Of a stretch of 40,562 nt of DNA, positions 23,220 to 31,720 are shown in pieces (position 1 is the first letter of the stretch; every line of letters begins with the position of its first letter). This stretch comes from Oscillospiraceae bacterium (lineage in GTDB: Bacteria; Bacillota; Clostridia; Oscillospirales; Oscillospiraceae): the NCBI GenBank assembly GCA_009787995.1, contig WQSH01000013.1, positions 1-40,562 on the forward strand, in the 5' to 3' direction. A program made the position numbers and the translations under genes. Below the pieces are notes generated by a model. It saw only the letters and a program-made list of their open reading frames with translations, was not told the DNA's origin and did no database searches.

Positions 23220-24524
23220 CTACGCACCCCTTGCAAGCAGCGCTTCCCAGTACTGTGCCAATGTTATCAACGGCCCCAACTCCAACTCTCTTATCAGGTT
23301 TACCGGAATCGCCAAATTTAAGTTCTGGCCATAGGTGAAGGAGCTTGACGCAACACCAACGACCTGCCCGAGCGAATTGAGGATGGGGCCTCCGCCGCTG
23401 CCAAACGAGATGGGTGCGGTGAACTGAATCATCGCCTCAACATCCAGCTCGCGGCTTGTGTGGGCGATAATGCCCTCGGAGATGGTGTTTATCAGGCTGC
23501 GTGGGCTGCCGATCGCAAAAACCGTATTCCCCACCTCGACAATGTCCGAGTCCGCAAGCGTGAGGTAGTCCCAATCTGTTTTATCTGAGTCTATTTCTAT
23601 TATTGCAAGGTTAAATTCCTCATTTACCGCCCTTATGCCCGCAACTTGAAGCACTTCGCCGCTAAAAAGCTCGATTGTAGCGCTGCTTGAGAAGCTTACA
23701 ACGTGCAGGGCTGTGACGGCAAGCCCTTCACCTGATATGAAAAAACCGCTGCCCGTCCTGATTGATTCGTCATATTCATCAAACGTCTCTATCATAAAGA
23801 CAGCATCCGTGCTTCTGAGGAACAGCTCCTCAACCGGAATTTGTGAAGGCAGGCTAAAGCTGACCCGAGAGAGCGGCGCTGCCAAGCGGACCATAATAGC
23901 AGAGGCCTCTGCGCGGGAAATATTTGAACCCCCAAAGAACGACCCATTGCGGTCGGAACCTGTCAGTATCCCCGCACGGTACAGCGCATATACCGCAGCT
24001 CCAACATCTGTACCGTAGGCGACATCAATTATCCCAAATTTAGGTATTTCGTTTAATACTGCAAAGGCGTCCGCTGGCAGGGCATTATACATTATGGCAG
24101 CAAATTCTGCGCGCGTCGCAGGCTCAACAAAATTTCTCCGGCGGCTGATTATTCCATGAGATATAGCATATTCCACATAGGCCGCATAAAAAGGCACTGA
24201 CTCGGCAAAGTCGGCTGAACCTGTATGGTAAATGCTCCTAAGGCGCGAAGCAAGCACAACAGCCTCACCCAGCGTGAGAAGCCCTTCGGGATCGAATGTA
24301 TTCTCGCCTCTCCCCCGGAAAAACCCAAAGTTAACTGCACTGCGGACATACGGTTTAAACCAGTCATCGGCGCGTACATCGTTAAATTTCCCTTCGTCAA
24401 AAGCGTCCAAGTAAACGAAATTTGCAAAGCCTGACGGAGCCGCTATCGCAACTGCCGAAAGCGATACTAAAATTGCCGCAGCAACAGTAACTGTCGTTAT
24501 CCTTTTTATCAATTTTTTTATCAT
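23220..24524 (-). CDS. Exported SLH-domain protein with a probably inactive trypsin-like domain
   Basis: This is a 434-residue secreted protein. The signal peptide covers about residues 1-29 (KKLIKRITTVTVAAAILVSL, cleavage after AIAA). Three SLH repeats (about 45-100, 105-155, 160-215) include FDPEGLLTLGEAVV, EPATRAEFAAIM and SRAEASAIMVRL and should bind cell-wall polymer. A chymotrypsin-fold domain of the HtrA/S1C type fills 235-430. Histidine 274 is present in TALHVV. The position of the catalytic Asp (usually D in DLA) is Asn305, and the GSSGGP-like site reads GSGGGP, giving Gly377 at the nucleophile. No PDZ domain follows. It probably acts as a wall-bound binding protein, not a protease. 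It overlaps the upstream gene by 4 bp. Confidence 0.85.
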   Translation of the reverse strand: MIKKLIKRITTVTVAAAILVSLSAVAIAAPSGFANFVYLDAFDEGKFNDVRADDWFKPYVRSAVNFGFFRGRGENTFDPEGLLTLGEAVVLASRLRSIYHTGSADFAESVPFYAAYVEYAISHGIISRRRNFVEPATRAEFAAIMYNALPADAFAVLNEIPKFGIIDVAYGTDVGAAVYALYRAGILTGSDRNGSFFGGSNISRAEASAIMVRLAAPLSRVSFSLPSQIPVEELFLRSTDAVFMIETFDEYDESIRTGSGFFISGEGLAVTALHVVSFSSSATIELFSGEVLQVAGIRAVNEEFNLAIIEIDSDKTDWDYLTLADSDIVEVGNTVFAIGSPRSLINTISEGIIAHTSRELDVEAMIQFTAPISFGSGGGPILNSLGQVVGVASSSFTYGQNLNLAIPVNLIRELELGPLITLAQYWEALLARGA

Positions 24525-25141
24525 GCCTCTTTCATATGCTCCATCATGGCTTTTATAACTGCAACCGCCCCGTCTATGCCTGTAAAGGATGAGTTAATAA
24601 CAAGGTCGAAGTTGTCGAGATTGTCCCACTGGCGGTTTGTGTAATATTTGTAGTAGTTCGTCCGGCTTTTGTCGATTTTCCTGAGCGTTTCTGCGGCCTT
24701 CTCTTGCGATAGGTTGTGATTTTCGACCGCATACCTCACCCTGTCGTCTTTCTCGCCCCTAACCATAATCTTTACAAGACCTGCCTCATCGCGAAGCACG
24801 AAGTCGGCGCAGCGCCCCACTATAACACAGCTACCCCTGGCAGCCAGTTCCTTTATAACCTCAGACTGAGCAAGGAATAGCTTGTCGGTAACGGGGATGT
24901 CGTAAAAGGACACGGAATCATAGCTTGAATATGCGGAGTAATTAAGATTGTGCAAAAATGTATTTGGCAGGTTCTCTGCGCTCTTTGCGATAAAGTCCTC
25001 CGATAGCCCGCTTTTTTCTGCTGTCAGCGTGCGGATTTCCTCGTCATAAAATGGTATTCCAAGGTCGTCTGCCAGCGCTTTCCCAATCCGCCTGCCGCCG
25101 CTTCCATATTCGCGGCTGATGGTCAAAAGAAATTTTTTCAT
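24521..25141 (-). CDS. Cytidylate kinase-like family protein
   Basis: This 206-residue P-loop NTPase belongs to the cytidylate-kinase-like family. The P-loop is ISREYGSGGRRIGKALAD (residues 8-25), followed by LGIPFYDEE. The VIVGRCADFVL segment near 95 and the lid RKIDKSRTNYYKYYT with its arginines and tyrosines are typical of this paralogous group, distinct from the housekeeping Cmk. The true substrate is not established. Its TGA overlaps the start of the SLH protein gene (ATGA), so the two are co-translated, which is a curious link between a cytoplasmic kinase and a wall protein. The promoter is at 25173-25201. Confidence 0.88.
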   Translation of the reverse strand: MKKFLLTISREYGSGGRRIGKALADDLGIPFYDEEIRTLTAEKSGLSEDFIAKSAENLPNTFLHNLNYSAYSSYDSVSFYDIPVTDKLFLAQSEVIKELAARGSCVIVGRCADFVLRDEAGLVKIMVRGEKDDRVRYAVENHNLSQEKAAETLRKIDKSRTNYYKYYTNRQWDNLDNFDLVINSSFTGIDGAVAVIKAMMEHMKEA

Positions 25142-25172
25142 ATTAATTTCCCCTTTGCTGTAAGGTACTTAA

Positions 25173-25201
25173 ATCATATCATACGCAGATAAATATTTCA
25201 A
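25173..25201 (-). promoter_or_regulatory. Promoter for the cytidylate-kinase-like/SLH gene pair
   Basis: On the minus strand TTGAAA (25196-25201) and TATGAT (25173-25178) are separated by 17 bp, with a leader of about 25 nt to the ATG at 25141. A plus-strand TATAAT at 25203-25208 overlaps and may belong to the divergent methyltransferase gene, though no good -35 matches it. Confidence 0.6.
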
Positions 25202-25238
25202 TTATAATTAAATCTTTCTAACTAGGAGTGAGTCATTT

Positions 25239-26081
25239 ATGTTGTTTGAGAATCACGAGTTTGTTTTTTATGATGGCGCAATGGGTACAATGCTTCAAAA
25301 GAGCGGACTAAAACCGGGCGAGAGGCCTGACCTTATGAACATAGCTTTGCCGGAGGCGGTCGAGAATGTGCACCGGCTGTATGTCGAAGCGGGGAGCGAT
25401 GTTATTTGCACGAATACATTTGGGTCAAATGCCGATGCGCTCTCCGGGACAGGGCATTCCCCGGAAGAGGTCATAGCCGCCGCCGTCGCAATTGCAAAAC
25501 GGGCAAGCGGCGGAAAAGCAAAGGTTGCTCTGGATATCGGCCCGACCGGCCAGATTATGGAGCCGATGGGCGACCTTGAGGCGGAGAGAGCCTATGAGCT
25601 ATTTAAGCAGCAGGCTCTTGCGGGCGAGAAAGCCGGGGCAGATTTTGCCGCAATAGAAACTATGAGCGACATTGAGGAAATGAAGGCAGCAATTATGGCT
25701 GTGACGGAAAACACGCACCTCCCGGTGCTTGCAACTATGACTTTTGACAAGACAGGGCGCACTTTCATGGGCTGCACTCCGGAGCTTTTTGCGGAGATTG
25801 CGGAGTCCGCTGGTGCGTACGCAATTGGTTTGAACTGTTCCCTTGAGCCCGTGGAGATGCTTGAGACGGCAGAGCGCATAGCAAAAGCGACAAAGCTCCC
25901 GCTAATCGTCAAGCCAAACGCCGGGTTGCCTGACAGTGTCAGCGGGAGCTACGATACCGGGCCTCAGGAATTTGCGCAGCAGATGAAGCCCTTTGCAAAA
26001 ATTGGGGCAAGGCTTCTGGGCGGCTGCTGCGGCACCACACCAGAATATATAAGGGAATTGCGGAAGGCCTTCTTGGGGTAG
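25239..26081 (+). CDS. Homocysteine S-methyltransferase family protein
   Basis: This 280-residue TIM-barrel protein belongs to the pfam S-methyl_trans group, which transfers methyl groups to homocysteine using a zinc-bound thiolate. N-terminal FYDGAMGTMLQ, ICTNTFGSNADAL and the zinc ligands are clear: one cysteine in IGLNCSLEP near 206 and two in LGGCCGTTPEYI near 267-268. It corresponds to the homocysteine domain of MetH standing alone. The cobalamin and methyltetrahydrofolate domains are absent. In Clostridia such split modules may join separate corrinoid proteins, so the methyl donor cannot be named. The ATG has AGGAGTGAG upstream. Confidence 0.9.
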   Translation: MLFENHEFVFYDGAMGTMLQKSGLKPGERPDLMNIALPEAVENVHRLYVEAGSDVICTNTFGSNADALSGTGHSPEEVIAAAVAIAKRASGGKAKVALDIGPTGQIMEPMGDLEAERAYELFKQQALAGEKAGADFAAIETMSDIEEMKAAIMAVTENTHLPVLATMTFDKTGRTFMGCTPELFAEIAESAGAYAIGLNCSLEPVEMLETAERIAKATKLPLIVKPNAGLPDSVSGSYDTGPQEFAQQMKPFAKIGARLLGGCCGTTPEYIRELRKAFLG

Positions 26082-26093
26082 CCGCTAGTCCAA

Positions 26094-26402
26094 TCAAGCC
26101 TTTTCACGCCGCCTGCTTCTTACCCGCTTTACAAGCTTATGGCTGTAGTAGGCTACTATTACCAGCACGGTGCCATAAATAAAAATGGCGAGCATTATAG
26201 TGAAAAATCGGGACTCAGAGGTATCCGCACCCGCTTCCGCAAACCCCGGCGATGCCATTTCCAGCGCCGCCTGCCGCCTCATTCCCTCTACATCGTGGCG
26301 TTCAAGCTCAACCGCCCCCCGGTGCACAGCAATTCCAAAACCAACTATGATACCTACAACCAAAACCAGTCCGACAAAATCAGATAATATTCGTCTCCAC
26401 AT
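26094..26402 (-). CDS. Small membrane protein of unknown function
   Basis: This 102-residue protein has two predicted membrane helices, about residues 8-26 (DFVGLVLVVGIIVGFGIAV) and 65-86 (FFTIMLAIFIYGTVLVIVAY). An acidic, Ala-rich external loop of about 38 residues joins them and a strongly basic tail (KRVRSRRREK) follows, implying cytoplasmic N- and C-termini. I recognise no family. The ATG follows AGGAGGTGCC. It is convergent with the methyltransferase gene (12-bp gap). Confidence 0.7.
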   Translation of the reverse strand: MWRRILSDFVGLVLVVGIIVGFGIAVHRGAVELERHDVEGMRRQAALEMASPGFAEAGADTSESRFFTIMLAIFIYGTVLVIVAYYSHKLVKRVRSRRREKA

Positions 26403-26463
26403 ATCCTTGGCACCTCCTATGGCTGCATTTGTTCAATTGTATGGGAAAACGTCCTAATTTGCA

Positions 26464-26512
26464 ACACATAAGTGCCGGATTATACAAATCCGGCACTTAT
26501 GTGTCGTTTTTA
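26464..26512. terminator. Perfect 18-bp stem hairpin, likely terminator of the Mrp operon
   Basis: ACACATAAGTGCCGGATT (26464-26481), a 5-nt loop and its exact complement (26487-26504) are followed on the plus strand by CGTTTTTAT. It sits 18 bp past the stop of the last minus-strand Mrp gene. The T-run is on the plus side and its complement A-tract precedes the stem on the minus side, so it may act in both directions. Confidence 0.75.
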
Positions 26513-26522
26513 TAGGCTAATA

Positions 26523-28115
26523 CTATAAAAAACTGGCAACAAGCAGCGCCACGCCGAAAAAGCCGCCCAGCGAAATGCAGGTTTCTCGAAAACCCAAGTC
26601 AATTTCTCGGATGCGCTTTAGGAGTACGCTTTTTTTCACATAATACCTGAAAATCAAATACCCACCAAAGAGGCTCGCAATGAAAATTGCACTCTTCTCG
26701 AGATAGCCCGCAGGATCCACGTTAAGGCGCACATTGAACAAGAAGTAAATAAACTCCCTGCCAAATATCCCGCCTAAGAAACATAATGTGCCGAGAATGA
26801 GGATTGCCGCCTGTTTGCCCACAGACACCCCCTCCCCTGGCTCTCCACTGACCTCTCCCTCAGGATGTCCAAAGAGCACTGACGAATACTTTATAAACGA
26901 AATTATAGTCCCGAGGTTCATGAGAATTAGCAGTGCGCTGATATACCACGTCGTGCCAAACATAATAAAATACTTAGAAATGCTGCCATTCATTAGCGGC
27001 GCCCCTGTTATGCCCAGAATTGCCAAAATGGTCGCTACGCCCACTAAGGGAAACCGCCTGAAAACCCCATGGATATCATAGACGCTCCTCGTGCCATACG
27101 CCTTAATTATGACCCCGGCGCTAAGGAACAGTGTGGACTTGAAAAGCGCATGATTTATGGCGTGATACAGCCCGCCTATGTAGGAGTAGTTGTACCCTAT
27201 GCTCAGCCCTGTGACTATGAGCCCTACTTGTGATACAGTGTGGTATGCAAGAATCAGCTTGATATCCGATTGCGACATAGCCAAAATAAAGCCTGCAATG
27301 CCGGTGATGATGCCAAAAACCAAGAAAAAGGCTGAAGCGTCAATTGCCGCGAACATCGGCTGTATCCGCATAAGCATATACACGCCGCACTTGATATAAA
27401 TGCCGGAAAGTAGCGCCGACACAGCAGGCGGTGCGCTGGGCGTTCCATGCGCCTTTGGCAGCCAGCTAAACAGCGGCAGAATAGCGCACTTTAGGGCTAT
27501 TCCGGTCATCATCAGCGCAAATGGCAAAATTTGCGATGACTTTGGAAGCTCCGCAAAAATGGCGGCGGCGGCATCGATGTCCAACACGCCCGTCACCTTA
27601 TATACATACCCCACGCCAAAGAGGTAGAACTGCATCGCAATTATGCCTGTCATAAGATAGAACATGCCATCGTACATCGAGCGGTTGTCCCGCTTATACA
27701 TTATCAAAATCGAAATGACGACAGTCGCGACCTCCATCAAAACAAATATGTTAAATAAGTCGCGAGTCAGGAAAATGCCGATAATCAAGCCTTGCCAGAC
27801 AAACATCAAGAACCAGAAAAGCTTGCTAAAATCATCATTAAAGCAATAAATTGCGGCAATCATAAACAAAAAAGCCGTGAGCGCAACAAATACGGAGGAC
27901 GTAGTGTCGGCGATTAGCGTCATCCCTAAAAACCCCTCATAATCGCCAATATGCGTAACTATATCGCCATCCTTAGCTAGGAAAAAGAGATACCCGGCAA
28001 ACCCTGTCAAAACTGCCTGCGCAACTACTGCAACCGCACGCGCAGCCTTTGCGGTGGAAAAAACATACAAAAAAACGCCTATGATGATTGACACTATAAC
28101 AAAATATGGAAGCAT
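26523..28115 (-). CDS. mrpD: Mrp-type Na+/H+ antiporter subunit D, second copy
   Basis: This NuoL/M/N-type proton-conducting subunit has about 530 residues and around 14 membrane helices. The key ion-path residues are present: glutamate 128 in FVLMEVATVV, lysine 209 in ALKCAILPLF and lysine 221 in SWLPKAHGTPSAPP. A later helix has the ALFKSTLF lysine. The ATG at 28115, with GAGGTTAAAATT before it, is preferred over a much longer frame running back into the previous gene. It is clearly a tandem duplicate of the gene at 28127-29791, lacking that copy's ~24-residue loop insert near residue 420. It is the last gene of the operon, followed by a strong hairpin. Confidence 0.92.
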   Translation of the reverse strand: MLPYFVIVSIIIGVFLYVFSTAKAARAVAVVAQAVLTGFAGYLFFLAKDGDIVTHIGDYEGFLGMTLIADTTSSVFVALTAFLFMIAAIYCFNDDFSKLFWFLMFVWQGLIIGIFLTRDLFNIFVLMEVATVVISILIMYKRDNRSMYDGMFYLMTGIIAMQFYLFGVGYVYKVTGVLDIDAAAAIFAELPKSSQILPFALMMTGIALKCAILPLFSWLPKAHGTPSAPPAVSALLSGIYIKCGVYMLMRIQPMFAAIDASAFFLVFGIITGIAGFILAMSQSDIKLILAYHTVSQVGLIVTGLSIGYNYSYIGGLYHAINHALFKSTLFLSAGVIIKAYGTRSVYDIHGVFRRFPLVGVATILAILGITGAPLMNGSISKYFIMFGTTWYISALLILMNLGTIISFIKYSSVLFGHPEGEVSGEPGEGVSVGKQAAILILGTLCFLGGIFGREFIYFLFNVRLNVDPAGYLEKSAIFIASLFGGYLIFRYYVKKSVLLKRIREIDLGFRETCISLGGFFGVALLVASFL

Positions 28116-28126
28116 AATTTTAACCT

Positions 28127-29791
28127 CTAAAAGAACCCAAGAACTATAAGCACCGTGGCAAAAAATCCGCCTAACGCAACGCAGGTACCCCTGAATCCGA
28201 AGTCTATTGCGCGCAGGCGTTTTAAGAGCTTGCTTTTTTGCACAAAATATTTGCAAAACAAAATCCCCACCAAAACGCTGCCCGCAAAAAACGCCGTCTT
28301 TTCAAGATATCCGGCTGTATCTATACTGACTTCTACATTGAACAAGAATGTTATAAACTCCGAACCAAAAATCCCTCCGACAAAGCAAATTAGGCCTAAT
28401 GCTATAATTGCAATTTGTTTGTTTATGGGTATAGCCTCAGAGTAATTCCGGGGCTTAGCCACAGCATCTCTATGATGCAAGTCTGTTTCCACTTTTCTCA
28501 CAAATTTGAGCGTCTGCTGCCCTGCACCCTCGTCACCCCGGCGGCCGAACAGCATTGCCGAAAACTTTGCGAAAACAGTTATTGTCCCAAGATTTAAAAG
28601 GATGAACAGCCAGGTAATATACCAAGTCGTTCCATACATTATAAAATATTTCGATATGCTCCCATTGAAAAGCGGGGCGCCCGTGATGCCCAAAATCGCC
28701 ATAAACATTGCGACTCCCACAAGCGGAAATCGCTTGAACACCCCCCGTATTTCGTCAAGGTTTCTTGTGCCGTACGCCTTGCTGAGCACCCCCGCTCCCA
28801 TGAATAGTGCGGCCTTGAAAAGGGCGTGGTTAAATGCATGGTACAACCCGCCGGTATTGGCGTATTCATTGCCCAAGCTTAGGCTCGATATTATCAGCCC
28901 GATTTGCGAGACCGTACTATACGCAAGCAATAGCTTTATGTCGTTTTGGCTCATTGCGAGGACAAAACCTGCAATCCCGGTGATTATGCCTACGACAAGG
29001 AAGAAGGTGGATGCGTCGACCCCCTGAAACAACGGCTGGACACGCATAAAGAGGTAGACACCGCTTTTCATGTGGACCCCCGACAGAAGCGCAGAGACCG
29101 AGGATGGCGCACTCGGCGAGCCATGCGCCTTTGGCAACCAACTAAATAGCGGGAGGATTGCACACTTTAAACCCACTCCGGTTATTATCAGCGCATATGG
29201 CAAAATCAGAGAGGACCTGTCGAGCTGGGCAAGTATCACTGCGGCAGCCTCCATATCCAAAACACCCGTAAGTTTGTAGATATATCCAACGCCAAATAGG
29301 TAAAACTGCATGGCGATTATGCCTGTCATAAGGTAAAACATGCCATCGTACATCGACCGGTTGTCACGATTATACATTACCAAAACAGAGACGACAACGG
29401 CCGCAACCTCAATCAGGACGAATATATTAAACAAGTCCCGCGTCAGGAAAATCCCTATAAGCAGCCCCTGCCATACAAAGAGCAGGAACCAGAACAGCTT
29501 CCCTTCGTTTTCGTTGTAGCTGTACAACGCCGCCATCAAAAAGGATATTGCTGTCAACGCAACAAACACGGAAGATAGCGTATCCGCCCTCAATACAATC
29601 CCCATGACACTTTCATATGCTCCAATGCTTGTAACAATCTCCCCTGCCTTTACAAGGAAAAAGAGATACCCTGCAAAACCTGTGAAAACTGTCTGCGCCG
29701 CAATCGCAACTACTTTTGCCGCTCTCACGGACGAAAACACATATAAGAAAACCGCTATAAAAATTGGGGCTATCACAAAGTATGGAAGCAT
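28127..29791 (-). CDS. mrpD: Mrp-type Na+/H+ antiporter subunit D, first copy
   Basis: This is a 554-residue polytopic NuoL/M/N-family subunit. Glutamate 128 (VLIEVAAVVV), lysine 209 (GLKCAILPLF), lysine 221 (SWLPKAHGSPSAPSSVSALL) and the ALFKAALF lysine mark an intact proton path. An extra hydrophilic loop at about residues 415-440 (GQQTLKFVRKVETDLHHRD) is absent from the second copy. No full-length MrpA, which normally supplies another NuoL-like half, is encoded in the operon. The duplicated MrpD may therefore fill that role, which is inference. It lies 25 bp after mrpC and 11 bp before the second copy. Confidence 0.92.
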   Translation of the reverse strand: MLPYFVIAPIFIAVFLYVFSSVRAAKVVAIAAQTVFTGFAGYLFFLVKAGEIVTSIGAYESVMGIVLRADTLSSVFVALTAISFLMAALYSYNENEGKLFWFLLFVWQGLLIGIFLTRDLFNIFVLIEVAAVVVSVLVMYNRDNRSMYDGMFYLMTGIIAMQFYLFGVGYIYKLTGVLDMEAAAVILAQLDRSSLILPYALIITGVGLKCAILPLFSWLPKAHGSPSAPSSVSALLSGVHMKSGVYLFMRVQPLFQGVDASTFFLVVGIITGIAGFVLAMSQNDIKLLLAYSTVSQIGLIISSLSLGNEYANTGGLYHAFNHALFKAALFMGAGVLSKAYGTRNLDEIRGVFKRFPLVGVAMFMAILGITGAPLFNGSISKYFIMYGTTWYITWLFILLNLGTITVFAKFSAMLFGRRGDEGAGQQTLKFVRKVETDLHHRDAVAKPRNYSEAIPINKQIAIIALGLICFVGGIFGSEFITFLFNVEVSIDTAGYLEKTAFFAGSVLVGILFCKYFVQKSKLLKRLRAIDFGFRGTCVALGGFFATVLIVLGFF

Positions 29792-29816
29792 TTGCTATAC
29801 TCCTTCACGTATGTCG

Positions 29817-30164
29817 TCATTCGTCCATTTTCATTTTTTTTAGCAAATCCCACTCAGTGGTTTTGAACTGGCGGGACAGGGCTATCAGCATTGTCATGTT
29901 GACCGCCGTCACTGCGACGCCTATTATAATAGCCGTTATCATAAGCGCCTGAGGCAATGGGTCGGCTGCATTCTGCCCCACATCGCCTCCGATTGGAGGC
30001 AAAATGCCGCTTCGGAAGCCAAGGCTCAGAAAAAACATGACGACAGATATCTCCATGATTATAATTGAAACGATACCTTTAATGACGCCCTTGCTGGTAA
30101 TCAGGCCAAACAGGCTGACAAAAAACAAAACTACAGCAAAGATTTCCACAATTTCATAGTTCAT
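29817..30164 (-). CDS. mrpC: Mrp antiporter subunit C (NuoK-like)
   Basis: This 115-residue protein has three hydrophobic helices, about residues 5-24, 28-49 and 70-95. The segment LPQALMITAIIIGVAVTAVN is the hallmark of NuoK/MrpC subunits and lies next to the MrpD interface. An extra loop (GILPPIGGDVGQNAADP) between helices 2 and 3 is usual for MrpC. It lies 6 bp after the A'/B fusion gene and 25 bp before mrpD. Confidence 0.93.
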   Translation of the reverse strand: MNYEIVEIFAVVLFFVSLFGLITSKGVIKGIVSIIIMEISVVMFFLSLGFRSGILPPIGGDVGQNAADPLPQALMITAIIIGVAVTAVNMTMLIALSRQFKTTEWDLLKKMKMDE

Positions 30165-30170
30165 AGCTCC

Positions 30171-31106
30171 TTACCTCCGCTCAAAGGCGATATATCTGTA
30201 AAAGATAATGATAAATCCGAACGAAACCTTCATTGCTATCAATAGGTTCATGAGAATCATATATGCGGTGCGAAACTGCGGAAACTGGACGTAAAATCCG
30301 AAAAAAATAAAAACCGCCGCAAGTACGACAATGGCCGCGAAGGTCATTTTCTCAAAAATCATAATCTTTCCAAACCGCACATCGTAGACATTGTGTATCA
30401 AGTACCTGCAAATAAAAAATGACGCAACGGCGACGCCGCCTTGAAACCCCCCACCGGGTGAGATATGCCCATTTAAGATAAGGTAAACTCCAAAAATCAG
30501 CATCGCAGGGCAAATTATGCGAATCGTATAAACATCCACAGCATCAGACTTCGTCACGCCCGCAAACTGCTCATCGGTTATCTCAGACTCGTTGCGCCAA
30601 GACATATGCGCAACGCCTACCACGCTAATCAGAAGCATCAGGGCTTCAAAAAGCGTGTCGTACACCCTATATCCCAAATATATTGATGTGACGGCATTCT
30701 CTCCCCCCACCTCAAACATAAACCTTGAGAGATACAAATCCCTCAAATAGGTGCTGGCCGCTCCCTCCGGAATGAAATACACAAACAAGACGGCGAGCAG
30801 ACCGGTAAAAGCAATGGGTAACACAAGCTTCCTAAAGCGCATTAAAAAAATTTTTTCCTTTGGCGGGTCTGGGGTCACTTCCGTCACCAAAGTAAAATAC
30901 TTTTCAAAGCAGACAATCATAAAAACCGTCGAAAACGAACTTACCGCAACCTCAGCCATCGCAACGTCAGGCGCTCCCAGCACAAAAAAGCAAATTGCAG
31001 AAATTGTCGAAAAAATTGCTAGGTATACAATCAACCTGACAAGCTTTCGCGCCTGAATTGCTAAAATAGCGCTGGTGACCCAAAAAACAAGAAGTACATA
31101 AATCAT
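30171..31106 (-). CDS. Fused MrpA C-terminal (DUF4040) and MrpB subunit
   Basis: This 311-residue membrane protein joins three modules. Residues 1-75 match the DUF4040 piece from the MrpA C-terminus (GAPDVAMAEVAVSSFSTVF, with its conserved Glu). Residues 80-165 match the MbhE-like linker, with ALMLLISVVGVAHMSW at the end. Residues 185-310 match MrpB/MnhB (ILNGHISPGGGFQGGVAVAS). In Pyrococcus-type membrane-bound hydrogenase the same modules are separate MbhD, MbhE and MbhF. The NuoL-like N-terminal half of classical MrpA is missing. It follows mrpG by 21 bp. Confidence 0.88.
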   Translation of the reverse strand: MIYVLLVFWVTSAILAIQARKLVRLIVYLAIFSTISAICFFVLGAPDVAMAEVAVSSFSTVFMIVCFEKYFTLVTEVTPDPPKEKIFLMRFRKLVLPIAFTGLLAVLFVYFIPEGAASTYLRDLYLSRFMFEVGGENAVTSIYLGYRVYDTLFEALMLLISVVGVAHMSWRNESEITDEQFAGVTKSDAVDVYTIRIICPAMLIFGVYLILNGHISPGGGFQGGVAVASFFICRYLIHNVYDVRFGKIMIFEKMTFAAIVVLAAVFIFFGFYVQFPQFRTAYMILMNLLIAMKVSFGFIIIFYRYIAFERR

Positions 31107-31127
31107 AACGCTCTGCCCCTCAATCGA

Positions 31128-31460
31128 CTACTTGCCGCCGTGGCCGTCGTCGTACCCTTCGATATACTGTTCCTCGGTTATCCCCTCAATGCTCTGATAA
31201 GCAGCACGAGCTAGGATGTGGGCCGTCAGAGGGTTCAAAATTATGAAAAGAACCATTATAAGCAGCACTTTAAGCGAGAAAGAGCTAAACCCATGCCTGA
31301 TTATAATCCCAATCATGAAGGTGATAGCGCCTACAGTGTCGATTTTCGCAAGCACCAACAGGCGAAGATAAAAATCCTTGAATTTATAAAGCCCCACCAC
31401 GCCGGTCAGCATTACTGCAAGCCCTATGATTGTTACTATATTTCCAATCAGTTCCATCAC
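31128..31460 (-). CDS. mrpG: Mrp antiporter subunit G
   Basis: This 110-residue protein has three membrane helices (about 5-24, 42-52 extended, 62-80). The MrpG/PhaG signature covers VVGLYKFKDFYLRLLVLAKI and the downstream VLLIMVLFIILNPLTAHILA segment. It has an acidic C-terminus (EEQYIEGYDDGHGG). It overlaps mrpF by 4 bp (ATGA). The first two codons are both ATG and either may be used. Confidence 0.92.
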   Translation of the reverse strand: MMELIGNIVTIIGLAVMLTGVVGLYKFKDFYLRLLVLAKIDTVGAITFMIGIIIRHGFSSFSLKVLLIMVLFIILNPLTAHILARAAYQSIEGITEEQYIEGYDDGHGGK

Positions 31461-31720
31461 TTATTCCCCCTCATGCGGTCCTTAATGAAAAAGGTTATAA
31501 AAATAACGCTGATAAACCCAAATAGCGCATAAATGATAGCATAGTCCAGCATATATGCGCGGTCGAAAATCGACGCAATCGCTATTATCAGGATTATGAC
31601 CTTGACAGAAATAAGGCTCATCCCGAGAAGCCTGTCCCAAACAGTCGGCCCCTGCACAGTCCTAATGATGTATAGGAGCATAAACGCAAGCAAAATCCAT
31701 ATAACATACATGTAATTCAA
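31457..31720 (-). CDS. mrpF: Mrp antiporter subunit F
   Basis: This 87-residue protein has three membrane helices and the MrpF/MnhF signature RTVQGPTVWDRLLGMSLIS near residues 20-38, where the aspartate of the VWDRL motif is strongly conserved. A second aspartate, in MLDYAIIYALFGF, lies in helix 3. It overlaps both neighbours by 4 bp, so E, F and G are translated as a coupled unit. Confidence 0.92.
   Translation of the reverse strand: MNYMYVIWILLAFMLLYIIRTVQGPTVWDRLLGMSLISVKVIILIIAIASIFDRAYMLDYAIIYALFGFISVIFITFFIKDRMRGNK

Noticed and set aside
23220-24524. Active HtrA-type protease
   Set aside because: No PDZ domain, and the Asp and Ser catalytic positions are replaced; annotated as a probable pseudoprotease.
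26464-26512. Mobile-element end or operator
   Set aside because: A perfect stem with a five-base loop and a T-run placed 18 bp after an operon end is explained well enough as a transcription terminator.
28116-28256. N-terminal extension of the second mrpD
   Set aside because: The extra 47 codons overlap the end of the first mrpD, are not membrane-like and lack a ribosome site, whereas the ATG at 28115 has GAGGTT before it.
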